20,387 nt of DNA from JBGSYN01 sp041750975 (GCA_041750975.1 JBGSYN010000023.1:1-20387), one strand, 5' to 3'; shown: positions 1-7,377, numbered from the stretch's first letter. Notes: generated from the letters alone by a model not told the origin. Made by a program: numbers and translations.

Positions 1-224
1 CGGTCTGTGCCGCGGCCAGCCTGCATCTCGCAGCCTCGGCCCGCAATTGCGAGACCTATGAGTGCATGATCTTCGGCAATCCGCTGAGGGACGCCATCAC
101 CAAGACCCCCGTCGCCGATCGCCGTTCTCTCATCGATGGCCAACTGCCGCTCCCCGGAGGCCCAGGCCTCGGCATCGCGATCGACGAGGAAGCCGTCAAG
201 GGACTGGTGGCGGTCACCAAGTGA
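1..224 (+). CDS. Enolase-superfamily (mandelate racemase/muconate lactonizing type) enzyme, C-terminal fragment
   Basis: The reading frame is open from the left edge (first full codon at base 3) to TGA at 222-224, giving about 73 residues. The tail has the layout of the end of the barrel in the mandelate racemase/muconate lactonizing enzyme family: a histidine- and alanine-rich helix (SLHLAASARNCETYE), then a FGNPLRD segment, then a GQLPLPGGPGLGIAIDEEAV capping segment. In that family this is where the barrel closes onto the N-terminal capping domain; the metal ligands and catalytic Lys/His lie upstream, outside the window. Such enzymes abstract an alpha-proton from a carboxylate, often a sugar acid, but the substrate cannot be read from this piece. 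The family call is fairly secure and the substrate is unknown. Confidence 0.8.
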   Translation, partial: VCAAASLHLAASARNCETYECMIFGNPLRDAITKTPVADRRSLIDGQLPLPGGPGLGIAIDEEAVKGLVAVTK

Positions 225-668
225 TCATTTGGCCGTCGTCGTCAGCAGGGAAGCGATCCGCCAGGTCTCGTCGCGGCGCACGAACAGGATCGTGACGAGG
301 AAGGGAAGATGGTCGGGCGAGGCGGACGGGCCGATGACCAGTGTCAGCGGCATGTGAAGCATGGCCGTCATGTCATCCAGTTCGACGACCGCTGAGGCAT
401 CCAGTCCGGGCTCGACGCGCCAGATCTCCGCTTTCTGGAACCCCGCCATCCGCGCCAGCACGGCCTCGCGGCCCCAATAGCTGCGCCCGTCGCTGACCCA
501 GAGGAACTCCGGGCCGTCGACGAAGAAGGCGCCGATGCGGTCGAGGTCGCGGGCGTTCTGGGCTTCGGCGAAACGGTCGTAGGTGGCGCGGATCTCATCC
601 GCCGTGTCGGCGAGGACCGTTCCGGTCGAGAGGACCAGAATGAAGAACTGGATCATCAGACGTTTCAT
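225..668 (-). CDS. Secreted NTF2/SnoaL-like domain protein
   Basis: This 147-residue protein has a Sec-type signal peptide (MKRLMIQFFILVLSTGTVLA, likely cleaved after A20) followed by one compact alpha+beta cone domain of the NTF2/SnoaL/DUF4440 kind. It begins with a helix (DEIRATYDRFAEAQNARDLDRI), then a GPEFLWVSDGRSYWGREAVLARM segment, then the curved sheet ending WRIASLLTTTAK. Members of this fold are small-molecule-binding proteins, isomerases or cyclases; no catalytic residues can be assigned. The ATG at 666-668 is preceded by an AAGGGA-like ribosome site. It lies 23 bases after the MFS gene on the same strand, so the two are probably one operon, suggesting a periplasmic partner for the exporter. 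A paralogous domain with the same FLWVSDGR block lies at 7374-7845. The fold is confident, the role unknown. Confidence 0.8.
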   Translation of the reverse strand: MKRLMIQFFILVLSTGTVLADTADEIRATYDRFAEAQNARDLDRIGAFFVDGPEFLWVSDGRSYWGREAVLARMAGFQKAEIWRVEPGLDASAVVELDDMTAMLHMPLTLVIGPSASPDHLPFLVTILFVRRDETWRIASLLTTTAK

Positions 669-691
669 GAAAGTCCGTCCCTTTCGAATGG

Positions 692-1900
692 TCAGGCGAG
701 CCGGGGCTGCAGTTTCGTTGCGAGGAGGGTCGCGGCGGCGACGGCGCAGCCAAGGGCTGCCAAGGTTGCCGGCCAGCCGTAGCCGTCGAAGATCTGGCCG
801 AGGACTGCGGCCCCGATGAGGCCGCCCATATAGTAGGCGGAAAGGTAGAGCCCGCTTGCCGCAGCACGGTCGGAAACGGCCGTCCTACTGACGAAGCCCG
901 TTGTTGCGGCCTGCGCGAAGAACGTGGCGACTCCGGTTAGGGCGAGCCCGGCAAGAACCAGCGCAAGGCTGGTCGTCGCGAGCAGTGGCAGTGCCGCGAG
1001 GCAAAGCAGCATCGAGCCCTGCACGACGCGGCGCGCGCCGATCCGTCCGACCGCCCGTCCGGCAAGCGGTGTTGTGATCATCGATGGCAGAAAGACGAGG
1101 TAGACGAAGCCCAGATACATCGGCGCCAGGGCGATCGGCTCACCGGCGAGGACGAAATTCACGTAGGTGAACACGCCGATGAAGATGAAGAGAATCAGAA
1201 AACCGATACCGAAAGCCGACCGCAGCGCCGGATCGCCCAGATGTTGGGCCCAGGCGGCAAAGGGTGGCTGCGGTTTGCGGCACATGACCGGCATTTTCAT
1301 GGTCGGTCGAAGCGTCATGCCGACCAGCCCGGCGCCAGCAAGATTGAGGGCGGCGAACACGTAGAAATTGGCGTCGAGCCCCAAAAGGTCCGCGACCGAC
1401 CCCGCAATCAGTCGGCCCACTAGGTTCGACGCGACGATGCCGGTCACATAGGCGGCGAGTGCCGTAGCCGCGTCCCGCGGGCCGGCGCGCTCGGCAAGAT
1501 AGGCCATGGTCAGGGTGAAGGCCGAGGACATCAATACGCCCTGAACGATACGCAGAGCGGTAAAGCTTGCGAGGTCCGGGGCGAAGGCAAGCGCCGTCGT
1601 CGGGATCGCGAGCAGCATCAGGCTCAGGGATATGCCGCGGCGGCGGTCGATCCGCCTCGCAATCAACGAGACCAGGAGGCCGGCGACGGCCATGCCGATG
1701 GTGCTGGCATTGACCGCGAAGCCCATCGCGGCACGGCTGACGCCATAGGCCTCGACCAGGGTCGGCAGGATCGCCTGAGTGGCGAACAGATCGACCAGGG
1801 TAAGAAATCCCATGAGGCCGATGATCGCGTTGCGGGGCAGGATCGAATCCTGCTGGGTAGCGGGTGAAGACGGCGTCAAGGTGAGGGTGCTCTCATTCAT
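692..1900 (-). CDS. MFS transporter (drug/sugar efflux type)
   Basis: The protein has 402 residues and about 12 hydrophobic segments, the usual length for a major facilitator permease. The loop after the second membrane helix carries the basic signature ARRIDRRRG, matching the family's motif A region, and a second basic loop (GRAVGRIGARR) sits at the equivalent place in the other half. The style is that of small-molecule exporters of the YnfM/arabinose-efflux group; the substrate is unknown. The frame stays open far upstream, but the ATG at 1898-1900 is chosen because it precedes a short hydrophilic tail and the first helix, and because it overlaps by ATGA the stop of the short ORF at 1897-2097. 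No strong ribosome site precedes it, so translation is probably coupled to that ORF. The NTF2-like gene follows 23 bases downstream. Confidence 0.87.
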   Translation of the reverse strand: MNESTLTLTPSSPATQQDSILPRNAIIGLMGFLTLVDLFATQAILPTLVEAYGVSRAAMGFAVNASTIGMAVAGLLVSLIARRIDRRRGISLSLMLLAIPTTALAFAPDLASFTALRIVQGVLMSSAFTLTMAYLAERAGPRDAATALAAYVTGIVASNLVGRLIAGSVADLLGLDANFYVFAALNLAGAGLVGMTLRPTMKMPVMCRKPQPPFAAWAQHLGDPALRSAFGIGFLILFIFIGVFTYVNFVLAGEPIALAPMYLGFVYLVFLPSMITTPLAGRAVGRIGARRVVQGSMLLCLAALPLLATTSLALVLAGLALTGVATFFAQAATTGFVSRTAVSDRAAASGLYLSAYYMGGLIGAAVLGQIFDGYGWPATLAALGCAVAAATLLATKLQPRLA

Positions 1901-2097
1901 TTCGAGTTGATCTTGTGACGTCGGGCTCGAAGTTCGTGGCAACGGAGACCGCGACGGGACATTCGGCGGTCCAACCGCCATCCGTCGATCACGACGTCGG
2001 CGCCCGGTTCGGCCAGCGCATGGGCAGTAACGATGGCGACCCGGCCGGTCAGAGTCTTGGTGACGCTGGTGCTGGAATGTTGCGTGGCGACGTTCAT
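1897..2097 (-). pseudogene. Remnant of a short-chain dehydrogenase (SDR) gene, now a 66-codon ORF
   Basis: Residues 16-39 read LTGRVAIVTAHALAEPGADVVIDG. This matches the first strand, first helix and second strand of an SDR Rossmann fold, but the glycine-rich TGxxxGIG cofactor loop that should sit between VAIVT and AHALAE is missing (about 11 residues). After VVIDG the sequence becomes arginine-rich and no longer resembles an SDR, so most of the gene (normally ~250 codons) is lost. The AHALAEPGADVVIDG wording is close to 3-hydroxybutyrate dehydrogenase-type SDRs, from memory of that family. The start ATG (2095-2097) keeps a good AGGAG ribosome site eight bases upstream, and the TGA overlaps the MFS start by ATGA. 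It cannot bind NAD(P) as an SDR, but may survive as a translated leader that loads ribosomes onto the exporter gene. Confidence 0.7.
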
Positions 2098-2380
2098 GCA
2101 AACCGCTCCTGATGTAACGGGGGTGGTTGCCGTCCCTGGCTCGAGAGTGCCGCAATGACGACCTCCAGATGACTGTGACGCGGCAGCGGAGCGGAGAGAA
2201 ATGCCGCCTCGGCAGCGGAACCATAATCAAACGTGATCGCACACCGCATCGACAGGGGGGTATCACGGGCGGTATTCGAAAATTGACTATGGGAAGCCGA
2301 AATTGCCGGCTATTTAGCTCTGGTCGAGGGAGTCTATCCGGTGAATGCATGCCAGGACGGATATTGCGGGGATTCGCGCC
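2098..2380. promoter_or_regulatory. Divergent promoter region between the MFS unit and the LysR gene
   Basis: This 283-base gap separates the leftward SDR-remnant/MFS/NTF2 unit from the rightward LysR gene, the usual geometry for a LysR regulator acting on its divergent neighbour. It contains an imperfect dyad at 2295-2311 (AGCCG, seven bases, CGGCT), whose size suits a LysR T-N11-A type operator. It is AT-richer than the flanking genes near 2281-2320. No promoter hexamers could be assigned with confidence. Confidence 0.45.
2295..2311. promoter_or_regulatory. Candidate LysR operator (AGCCG-N7-CGGCT dyad)
   Basis: AGCCG at 2295-2299 and CGGCT at 2307-2311 are exact inverted copies separated by seven AT-rich bases, about 70 bases before the chosen LysR start. 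LysR-type proteins usually bind short interrupted dyads of this spacing in the shared region between themselves and the divergent target. The dyad is seen directly; binding by the adjacent LysR is inferred. Confidence 0.35.
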
Positions 2381-3307
2381 ATGGAAATTCACGAAATTCG
2401 CTATTTTCTGGCGCTTTCGGAGACGCTGAACTTCACCCGGGCGGCCGAGGTGTGCAACGTCACCCAGCCGGCATTGACGCGGGCCATTCGAAGTCTCGAG
2501 GAAAAGCTCGGCGGCGATCTGCTTCACCGCGAGCGGGGCAACACTCACCTCACGGAATTGGGACGGATGATGCGGCCCTATTTCGCCGAGATGTTCGGCC
2601 AGATGGAGGAAGCGCGACGTCGCGCCCGCGATCTGGTGCGGCTCAGCGACAGCACCCTGACCGTGGGGTTGATGTGCACGGTAGGTCCATCGCGACTGAT
2701 CGATCTCTTCGGGTCATTCTATCAGCGCTATGAAGGCGTCCAGCTCTACCTCAAGGATGGCTCGGCCTCGACGCTCGAACAGCAACTCACCGCCGGCGAT
2801 ATCGATGTGGCGATCTATTGCAAACCGGAGGCGCCGAGTGACGCGCTTCATACGCTGTCGCTCTATTCGGAACGGTTCGTCATCGCCTGTTCGCCGACCC
2901 ACCCGCTCGCCAGGCTCGAGCGGATCAGGCTGCGGGATCTCGAGGGGCAGAGCTATTTGAGCCGGGTCAACTGTGAGTACCGGGAACATATTCGTGGCAT
3001 TCGCGAGGAAATGGGTGTCGAGATCAAGATACGCTACGCCTCGGAGCGCGATGACTGGATCCAGTGCATGGTGCTTGCCGGGCTCGGCTTTACGTTGATC
3101 CCGGAATATGCGGTCACGACCCCCGGCCTCGTGACCCGGCCCCTCGTCGAACCCGAATTCGAGCGGACGGTGAACCTGGTTACGGTCCGCGGCCGGCCGC
3201 ATTCACCCTCGGTCGGCGCGTTCGTGCACGAATCGCGACGCTATTCCTGGGTGGAGCGGATGAGCCGGCCGGCCTACATGGCCTCCGACGCGATGATCGC
3301 GGCCTAA
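2381..3307 (+). CDS. LysR-family transcriptional regulator
   Basis: The 308-residue protein has the standard LysR plan. The N-terminal winged helix-turn-helix is at residues ~1-60 (MEIHEIRYFLALSETLNFTRAAEVCNVTQPALTRAIRSLEEKLGGDLLHR), followed by a linker helix and a two-lobed effector-binding domain (from ~TLTVGLMCTVGPSR to the C-terminus). The frame extends 12 codons upstream to another ATG at 2345. The ATG at 2381 is preferred because family members, including the paralogous-looking regulator at 8612-9517 (MHQIRYFLAVAETLNFTRAA), begin almost exactly here. It is divergent from the SDR-remnant/MFS/NTF2 unit, its likely target. The inducer is unknown. Confidence 0.92.
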   Translation: MEIHEIRYFLALSETLNFTRAAEVCNVTQPALTRAIRSLEEKLGGDLLHRERGNTHLTELGRMMRPYFAEMFGQMEEARRRARDLVRLSDSTLTVGLMCTVGPSRLIDLFGSFYQRYEGVQLYLKDGSASTLEQQLTAGDIDVAIYCKPEAPSDALHTLSLYSERFVIACSPTHPLARLERIRLRDLEGQSYLSRVNCEYREHIRGIREEMGVEIKIRYASERDDWIQCMVLAGLGFTLIPEYAVTTPGLVTRPLVEPEFERTVNLVTVRGRPHSPSVGAFVHESRRYSWVERMSRPAYMASDAMIAA

Positions 3308-3593
3308 GCTGCCCGTGGCGTTGCCCACAAGAAGCGGGCGGTATATCCGGATAAATTCGTTCCGCCCATCCTGGCGACGCGGTTCGCTTTCGCGTTTCAA
3401 CGGCTCACTGGCTTTCATGCTTCTCGCCTTCGCATTCGGCGACCGAACAGGGTGCGTCGGCGCGGATAGTGGCCACACTATTGTGCACGAGGGAAATGCC
3501 CGGACGGAATTGGCACGATACCCAAACGGTATTTGCGCGCGGATCTTTTCTGCTCGATGGTGCGGACACCCGACCCGCAACCGGAAGCTGAGA
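3308..3593. other. Intergenic region before the membrane-protein/patatin operon
   Basis: No credible coding sequence is seen in these 286 bases; an upstream extension of the membrane-protein frame is arginine-rich and unlike a protein. The stretch holds one notable perfect dyad at 3466-3481 (listed separately) and presumably the promoter for the downstream pair. No clear LysR terminator hairpin is visible after 3307. Confidence 0.4.
3466..3481. promoter_or_regulatory. Perfect dyad ATAGTG-GCCA-CACTAT, candidate operator
   Basis: ATAGTG (3466-3471) and CACTAT (3476-3481) are exact inverted copies around a four-base centre. The site lies about 113 bases before the membrane-protein start, in the only gap that could carry its promoter. 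ATAGT/ACTAT cores recur in other gaps of this window (for example TGACTAT at 2284-2290 and 6051-6057), which would fit one regulator family. Operator function is an inference. Confidence 0.35.
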
Positions 3594-4094
3594 ATGAATA
3601 CTGCACAACACGCCATCGCTTTCGACCAGCGTTTGTTCCCACCGCTGACCGCGGCGACGCTTCTCACAGCAGTGCTGGCGGGTGCCGCCGCCGATCTTGT
3701 CTGGGAAGGATGGGCGCGCCTCGTCACGCCGCTTCTGGTTGGCGGGCCGCTGCAGCCCGCGGCCCTGGTCCAATCGGTCTTCGGCCTGCAGAGCTGGTTC
3801 TGGGCCGAGGTGATCCATGGGGTGGTGGGCGTCGTCTTCTATCCCCTGGTATTTCTCTATGTCGCCCGCCCGATCGCAAAGGTAGCGGCACCTTTTCTGC
3901 CCTGGTGGGTGGTCGGCATCGGCTTTGGGTTGGGCCTCTGGGTGTTCGCCCTTTACGTGATGGCGCATCTGATCGCCGGTCTGCCGGCCTTTCTGGGCTT
4001 CGTCCCCTTGGCCTGGGCCTCCTGCGCCGGCCACATGATTTTCGGCCTCGTCACGGCCGCCGTCGTCCGTTGGCGGGAAGCCAGTGCGCACTGA
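3594..4094 (+). CDS. Small integral membrane protein, uncharacterised
   Basis: The 166-residue product is strongly hydrophobic with about four membrane segments: ~17-37 (PLTAATLLTAVLAGAAADLVW), ~74-95 (HGVVGVVFYPLVFLYVA), ~103-127 (WWVVGIGFGLGLWVFALYVMAHLIA) and ~133-158 (the segment containing LAWASCAGHMIFGLVTAAVV). Histidines occur in three of these segments, which could be functional, though no metal or quinone site can be named. The ATG at 3594 has a GGAAG ribosome site six bases upstream; the longer open frame before it is not protein-like. It lies 51 bases before the first patatin gene on the same strand, so the two are probably co-transcribed. I do not recognise a named family. Confidence 0.75.
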   Translation: MNTAQHAIAFDQRLFPPLTAATLLTAVLAGAAADLVWEGWARLVTPLLVGGPLQPAALVQSVFGLQSWFWAEVIHGVVGVVFYPLVFLYVARPIAKVAAPFLPWWVVGIGFGLGLWVFALYVMAHLIAGLPAFLGFVPLAWASCAGHMIFGLVTAAVVRWREASAH

Positions 4095-4145
4095 CACTGA
4101 TGGCGCACGCGAAGTAGCGCCTCACCATTTTTGGGAGCCATTCCG

Positions 4146-5357
4146 ATGAACATTGCCACACGAACTCCAACGGCGGATCCGATCGTTCCCGCACTGCCTG
4201 AAGCCGGCACGAGCGGCAGCGGTCCCGCGCGCCGTTCCGGTCTCCCCGGCCAGGTGGTTCTCGTCCTCCAGGGCGGCGGGGCGCTCGGCGCCTATCAGAT
4301 CGGCGTCTATCAGGCGCTCAACAGTGCCGGCATCGAACCGGACTGGGTTATCGGCACCTCGATCGGCGCCATCAATGCCAGCCTGATCGCGGGCAACGCC
4401 CCGGGCGAGAGGCTCGAGCGGATGACGGAGTTCTGGCGCCGCGTCGGTCATTCGCCCCTGCAGCAACTCTTCTCCGGCGTGCCTGTGGTCGGTCCGATGA
4501 TTTCGAACTGGTTGACCCTGGTCGGCGGCATAGAACCTTTTTTCCGGCCCAATCCGATGGCGTTCTCGAGCGTTCATGCAGCACTTGGCGTTGAAAGCGC
4601 GGGCTATTACGGCACGGAGCCGCTCCGGGACACCCTTGACAGCCTCGTCGACTTTGCCCTGGTCAATGACGGCCCGACCCGCCTGACGGTGGGGTCCGCC
4701 AATGTGCGGACCGGCGAGATGCGCTATTTCGACAGCAAGGACATACAGCTCGATGCCCGTCATGTCATGGCATCCGGTGCCTTGCCCCCGGCCTTTCCCG
4801 CGATCCGCATCGACGGCGAACTCTACTGGGATGGCGGTATCCTCTCGAATACGCCGGTGGAAGCGGTCTTCGATGACAATCCCCGGCGCGATGCCGTGGT
4901 TTTCACGGTCCATCTCTGGAATCCCGACGGCGAGGAGCCGGAAAGCATCTGGGAGGTGATGAACCGGCAAAAGGACATCCAGTATTCGAGCCGTGCCGTC
5001 AGCCATATCCGGCGACAGCGCCAGATCCATCGCCTGCGCCATGTCGTCAAGGAATTAGCGGCCTATTTGCCCGACGATCTGCGCGACAGTCCGGAAGTCA
5101 AGGAGCTGGAGAGCTATGGCTGCCTGACGCGAATGCATGTGGTGCGCCTGCTGGCGCCGAGCCTCGCCGGGGAAGACCACCAGAAGGATATCGATTTCAG
5201 CCTGCAAGGCATCAAGACCCGCAGCGATGCAGGCTATGCCGACACCATGCGGATCCTGGAGGCCAAGCCCTGGGAAGGCGGGTTCGATCCTCTCGAAGGC
5301 TTCATCCTGCATGAGGAGACAACCGGTACGCCGGCCCTTGCGAGCGTTCCAGCCTGA
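4146..5357 (+). CDS. Patatin-like phospholipase with DUF3734 domain (copy 1)
   Basis: The 403-residue protein carries a complete patatin lipid acyl-hydrolase core. The oxyanion-hole loop is LQGGGALGAYQ (GGG at 43-45), the nucleophile elbow is GTSIG (Ser72), and the catalytic aspartate motif is WDGGILSNTP (Asp229). The C-terminal third (~250-390) is a DUF3734-type domain with the block SHIRRQRQIHRLRHV and a GCLTRMHVVRLLAP segment. The ATG at 4146 has GGGAG eight bases upstream. Patatins cleave acyl esters through a Ser-Asp dyad; the DUF3734 subgroup is bacterial and its substrate is not established as far as I know. There is no signal peptide, so it probably acts in the cytoplasm or on the inner membrane, perhaps with the membrane protein encoded just upstream. 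A close paralogue is at 6232-7377. Confidence 0.93.
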   Translation: MNIATRTPTADPIVPALPEAGTSGSGPARRSGLPGQVVLVLQGGGALGAYQIGVYQALNSAGIEPDWVIGTSIGAINASLIAGNAPGERLERMTEFWRRVGHSPLQQLFSGVPVVGPMISNWLTLVGGIEPFFRPNPMAFSSVHAALGVESAGYYGTEPLRDTLDSLVDFALVNDGPTRLTVGSANVRTGEMRYFDSKDIQLDARHVMASGALPPAFPAIRIDGELYWDGGILSNTPVEAVFDDNPRRDAVVFTVHLWNPDGEEPESIWEVMNRQKDIQYSSRAVSHIRRQRQIHRLRHVVKELAAYLPDDLRDSPEVKELESYGCLTRMHVVRLLAPSLAGEDHQKDIDFSLQGIKTRSDAGYADTMRILEAKPWEGGFDPLEGFILHEETTGTPALASVPA

Positions 5358-5403
5358 CGGACGCGGCTTAGCCTCGGGCGTTTCGGCCAGGAATTTCGCC
5401 CAC

Positions 5404-5445
5404 AAAAAAAATCGGGTGACCGTTGAAGGTCACCCGATTTGTCTT
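5404..5445. terminator. Strong intrinsic terminator, oriented mainly for the cupin gene
   Basis: A perfect 13-bp stem (5409-5421 with 5428-5440) closes a six-base loop (GTTGAA). On the minus strand the stem is followed by a run of eight T (the A tract at 5404-5411), a textbook rho-independent terminator for the leftward cupin gene ending at 5458. On the plus strand the stem is followed by a weaker T-rich tail, so it may also stop transcription from the patatin gene ending at 5357. Confidence 0.9.
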
Positions 5446-5457
5446 CGGCCTTGAAGC

Positions 5458-5934
5458 TCAGAAATTGACGTTTTCGAGCGGCACGACGTCGGTCGAAATC
5501 AGCACCACTTCGGACCCGCTCTTGTTCTCCCACCAGTGAGCATGGTTGGGGCCGAACTCCGGGGTGTGCTCGCCTGCCTTGTGCAGGATCGGCACCTTGC
5601 AGAACACGCTGTGCTCAATGATCTCACCGGAGACGACATAGACGATCGAGGGGCGGTCATTGTGCCAATGAAGCGGGACAAAGCCGTCCTTGGCAGTCGT
5701 CAGTCGGCGCATCCGCAGCGCCAGGCCATCGACATTCCGCCAGCCGGTAAGGTCTACCCAATCGAGCACCTCCCGCTGCGTGCCGACGTCTGGCGGGGCG
5801 GTAAGCTGGCGGGGTTCCTGGAGCATCTGGTCCTCGGGGCATTGGCCGGCCATGGCGCCGGTCGCCGTAAAGATCGCGGCACTCGCGAGCATGGCCGCCA
5901 GGAAATGGCGTGAACTCTTTCGGGGGGTCAGCAT
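5458..5934 (-). CDS. Secreted single-domain cupin protein
   Basis: The 158-residue protein starts with a clear signal peptide (hydrophobic ~10-26, AMA cleavage box ending near residue 29). One beta-barrel cupin domain follows. Cupin motif 1 is seen as LHWHNDRPSIVYVVSGEIIEH (His89, His91, with Glu104 or Glu107 as possible ligands), and motif 2 as GPNHAHWWENKSG (His131/His133). The histidines suggest a bound metal ion, so a small periplasmic metal-dependent enzyme or sensor is plausible; the substrate is unknown. The ATG at 5932-5934 has AGGAG eight bases upstream. The gene stands alone on the minus strand between the two patatin genes, shares a 297-base divergent promoter region with the second, and ends in its own strong terminator. 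Confidence 0.87.
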   Translation of the reverse strand: MLTPRKSSRHFLAAMLASAAIFTATGAMAGQCPEDQMLQEPRQLTAPPDVGTQREVLDWVDLTGWRNVDGLALRMRRLTTAKDGFVPLHWHNDRPSIVYVVSGEIIEHSVFCKVPILHKAGEHTPEFGPNHAHWWENKSGSEVVLISTDVVPLENVNF

Positions 5935-6231
5935 GTGCGGTTCTCCTAGATGATGCTTGTTCTGTCGGGTTCAGGTCCCGGCAACACGGGGATCATCGGT
6001 CAGACGTACGGAAGGCGGAAATGCCGATCACCACTCGAATCCATACCTGCTGACTATCCACGCGCCGGTTCATAGCGCGTCGCTATCGAACCGGTAGCCA
6101 TTCGGTAGTTCCGGAACCTGCAGCCCACGGCCATCGTGAAATCGCGTTCCCGATGTTCGTGGACGTCGAAAAAGACCTCGGTTCTTGCATGGGGATCGTC
6201 GTGCCGGCGACCCTCCAGGGAGATCGCTTCG
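5935..6231. promoter_or_regulatory. Divergent promoter region between cupin and second patatin genes
   Basis: These 297 bases must carry the promoters of two divergently transcribed genes. They contain a large inverted repeat at 6065-6094 (listed separately) and a TGACTAT core at 6051-6057 that also occurs before the first LysR gene at 2284-2290. The frame of the patatin gene is open upstream of 6232, but the extra residues are not patatin-like, so the region is treated as non-coding. Confidence 0.45.
6065..6094. promoter_or_regulatory. Long inverted repeat, candidate operator
   Basis: CCGGTTCATAGCG (6065-6077) and CGCTATCGAACCGG (6081-6094) are inverted copies with a three-base centre and only one unpaired base. 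There is no T tract, and it lies between two divergent starts, so an operator or mRNA-leader hairpin fits better than a terminator. The 13 bases CATAGCGCGTCGC inside it recur at 9624-9636, in the gap between the second LysR gene and the hydratase gene. Confidence 0.5.
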
Positions 6232-7377
6232 ATGGTGCTGAATGGTGGATCGGCTTCGCTCGCCGGGCTTGGTCAAGTGGTTTTGGTGCTGCAGGGCGGC
6301 GGCGCCCTCGGCGCCTATCAGGTGGGCGTCTACCGCGCTCTGCATGAGGCCGGTATCGAACCTGACTGGGTCATCGGCACCTCGATCGGTGCGGTCAATG
6401 CCGCACTCATCGCCGGGAACCCGGCCGAAGCACGGCTGCAGCGGCTGGAGGAATTCTGGCACGGTGTCACCAGACCATCGCTTCCGGCCCTGCTGCAGAC
6501 GGTCCCGGGTGCCGCCCGAATGGCAGCGGCCATGGATGTGATCGTAGGAGGGCTGCCCGGCTTTTTTGCGCCCAATCCGGTCGCCTTTGCGGGTTCGCGA
6601 ATTCCGCTTCATCCCGAAAATGCAGGCTACTACTCGACCCGGCCGTTGCGCAAAACGCTTGCCGCATTGACCGATTTCGATCGTGTGAACGAAGGTCCGG
6701 TCCGGTTGACGGTCGGGGCGGCAAACGTGGCAAGCGGGGAGATGCGGTATTTCGATAGCCAGAAGGAGCGGCTCGAGATCGAGCATGTGCTGGCGTCGGG
6801 GGCCCTGCCTCCAGCGTTTCCGGCGGTGCGTCTGGGAGATGCACTCTATTGGGATGGCGGCATCTTGTCGAACACCCCGGTCGAGGCGATCTTCGACGAC
6901 GAGTCGCGGCGGGATTCGATCGTCTTCGTCGTTCATATGTGGCGGCCGCAAGGGGATGACCCCCGATCCATCTGGGAGGTCGCCAACCGGCAAAAGGATC
7001 TGCAATATGCCAGCCGCGCCGACAGTCATATCCGCCGGCAGCGCCAGATTCATCGCCTCCGTCATGTGATCGCCGAACTCGCGGCACGACTGCCGGACGA
7101 GCTGATGCACGACCCGGCCGTGCAGGAGTTGCAGGGCTATGGCTGCACCACCCGCATGCATGTCGTGCGGCTGCTGGCGCCGCGCCTCGAGAACGAAGAT
7201 CATTTGAAGGATATCGATTTTTCGGAAGAGAGCGTGGCGTCGCGATTGGAAGCCGGGCGGCAGGACATGGTGCAAGTCCTCCATGAAGCGCCGTGGCTGG
7301 AAACGACCGATCCTCTCGAGGGCTTCGTCATTCACGAGTTGAAGAGCGACATGACCGTGGCGGCGTTGGACGCATGA
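6232..7377 (+). CDS. Patatin-like phospholipase with DUF3734 domain (copy 2)
   Basis: The 381-residue protein is collinear with the patatin at 4146-5357 and shares long identical runs (QVVLVLQGGGALGAYQ, IEPDWVIGTSIGA, YWDGGILSNTPVEA, SHIRRQRQIHRLRHV). The oxyanion GGG is at residues 22-24, the nucleophile Ser51 in GTSIG and the catalytic Asp208 in DGG, so it should be an active acyl hydrolase. The DUF3734-type domain occupies the C-terminal third. The ATG at 6232 is chosen because AGGGAG lies nine bases upstream and the 32 codons before it are not conserved with copy 1. It lacks most of copy 1's ~20-residue polar N-terminal extension. The stop overlaps by ATGA the start of the frameshifted NTF2-like gene, indicating translational coupling. 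It is a paralogue rather than a recent exact duplicate. Confidence 0.93.
   Translation: MVLNGGSASLAGLGQVVLVLQGGGALGAYQVGVYRALHEAGIEPDWVIGTSIGAVNAALIAGNPAEARLQRLEEFWHGVTRPSLPALLQTVPGAARMAAAMDVIVGGLPGFFAPNPVAFAGSRIPLHPENAGYYSTRPLRKTLAALTDFDRVNEGPVRLTVGAANVASGEMRYFDSQKERLEIEHVLASGALPPAFPAVRLGDALYWDGGILSNTPVEAIFDDESRRDSIVFVVHMWRPQGDDPRSIWEVANRQKDLQYASRADSHIRRQRQIHRLRHVIAELAARLPDELMHDPAVQELQGYGCTTRMHVVRLLAPRLENEDHLKDIDFSEESVASRLEAGRQDMVQVLHEAPWLETTDPLEGFVIHELKSDMTVAALDA

Noticed and set aside
1901..2548. A 216-residue N-terminal extension of the MFS protein
   Set aside because: The extra residues are Arg/Pro-rich, overlap the LysR gene on the other strand, and precede a natural MFS start that couples to the upstream short ORF.
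3315..3593. A 93-codon upstream extension of the small membrane protein
   Set aside because: It is arginine-rich and unlike the rest, crosses the dyad at 3466-3481, and the ATG at 3594 has its own ribosome site.
5404..5445. The strong hairpin as a possible mobile-element end or attachment site
   Set aside because: An A/T tract directly beside a perfect stem between convergent genes is fully explained as an intrinsic terminator.
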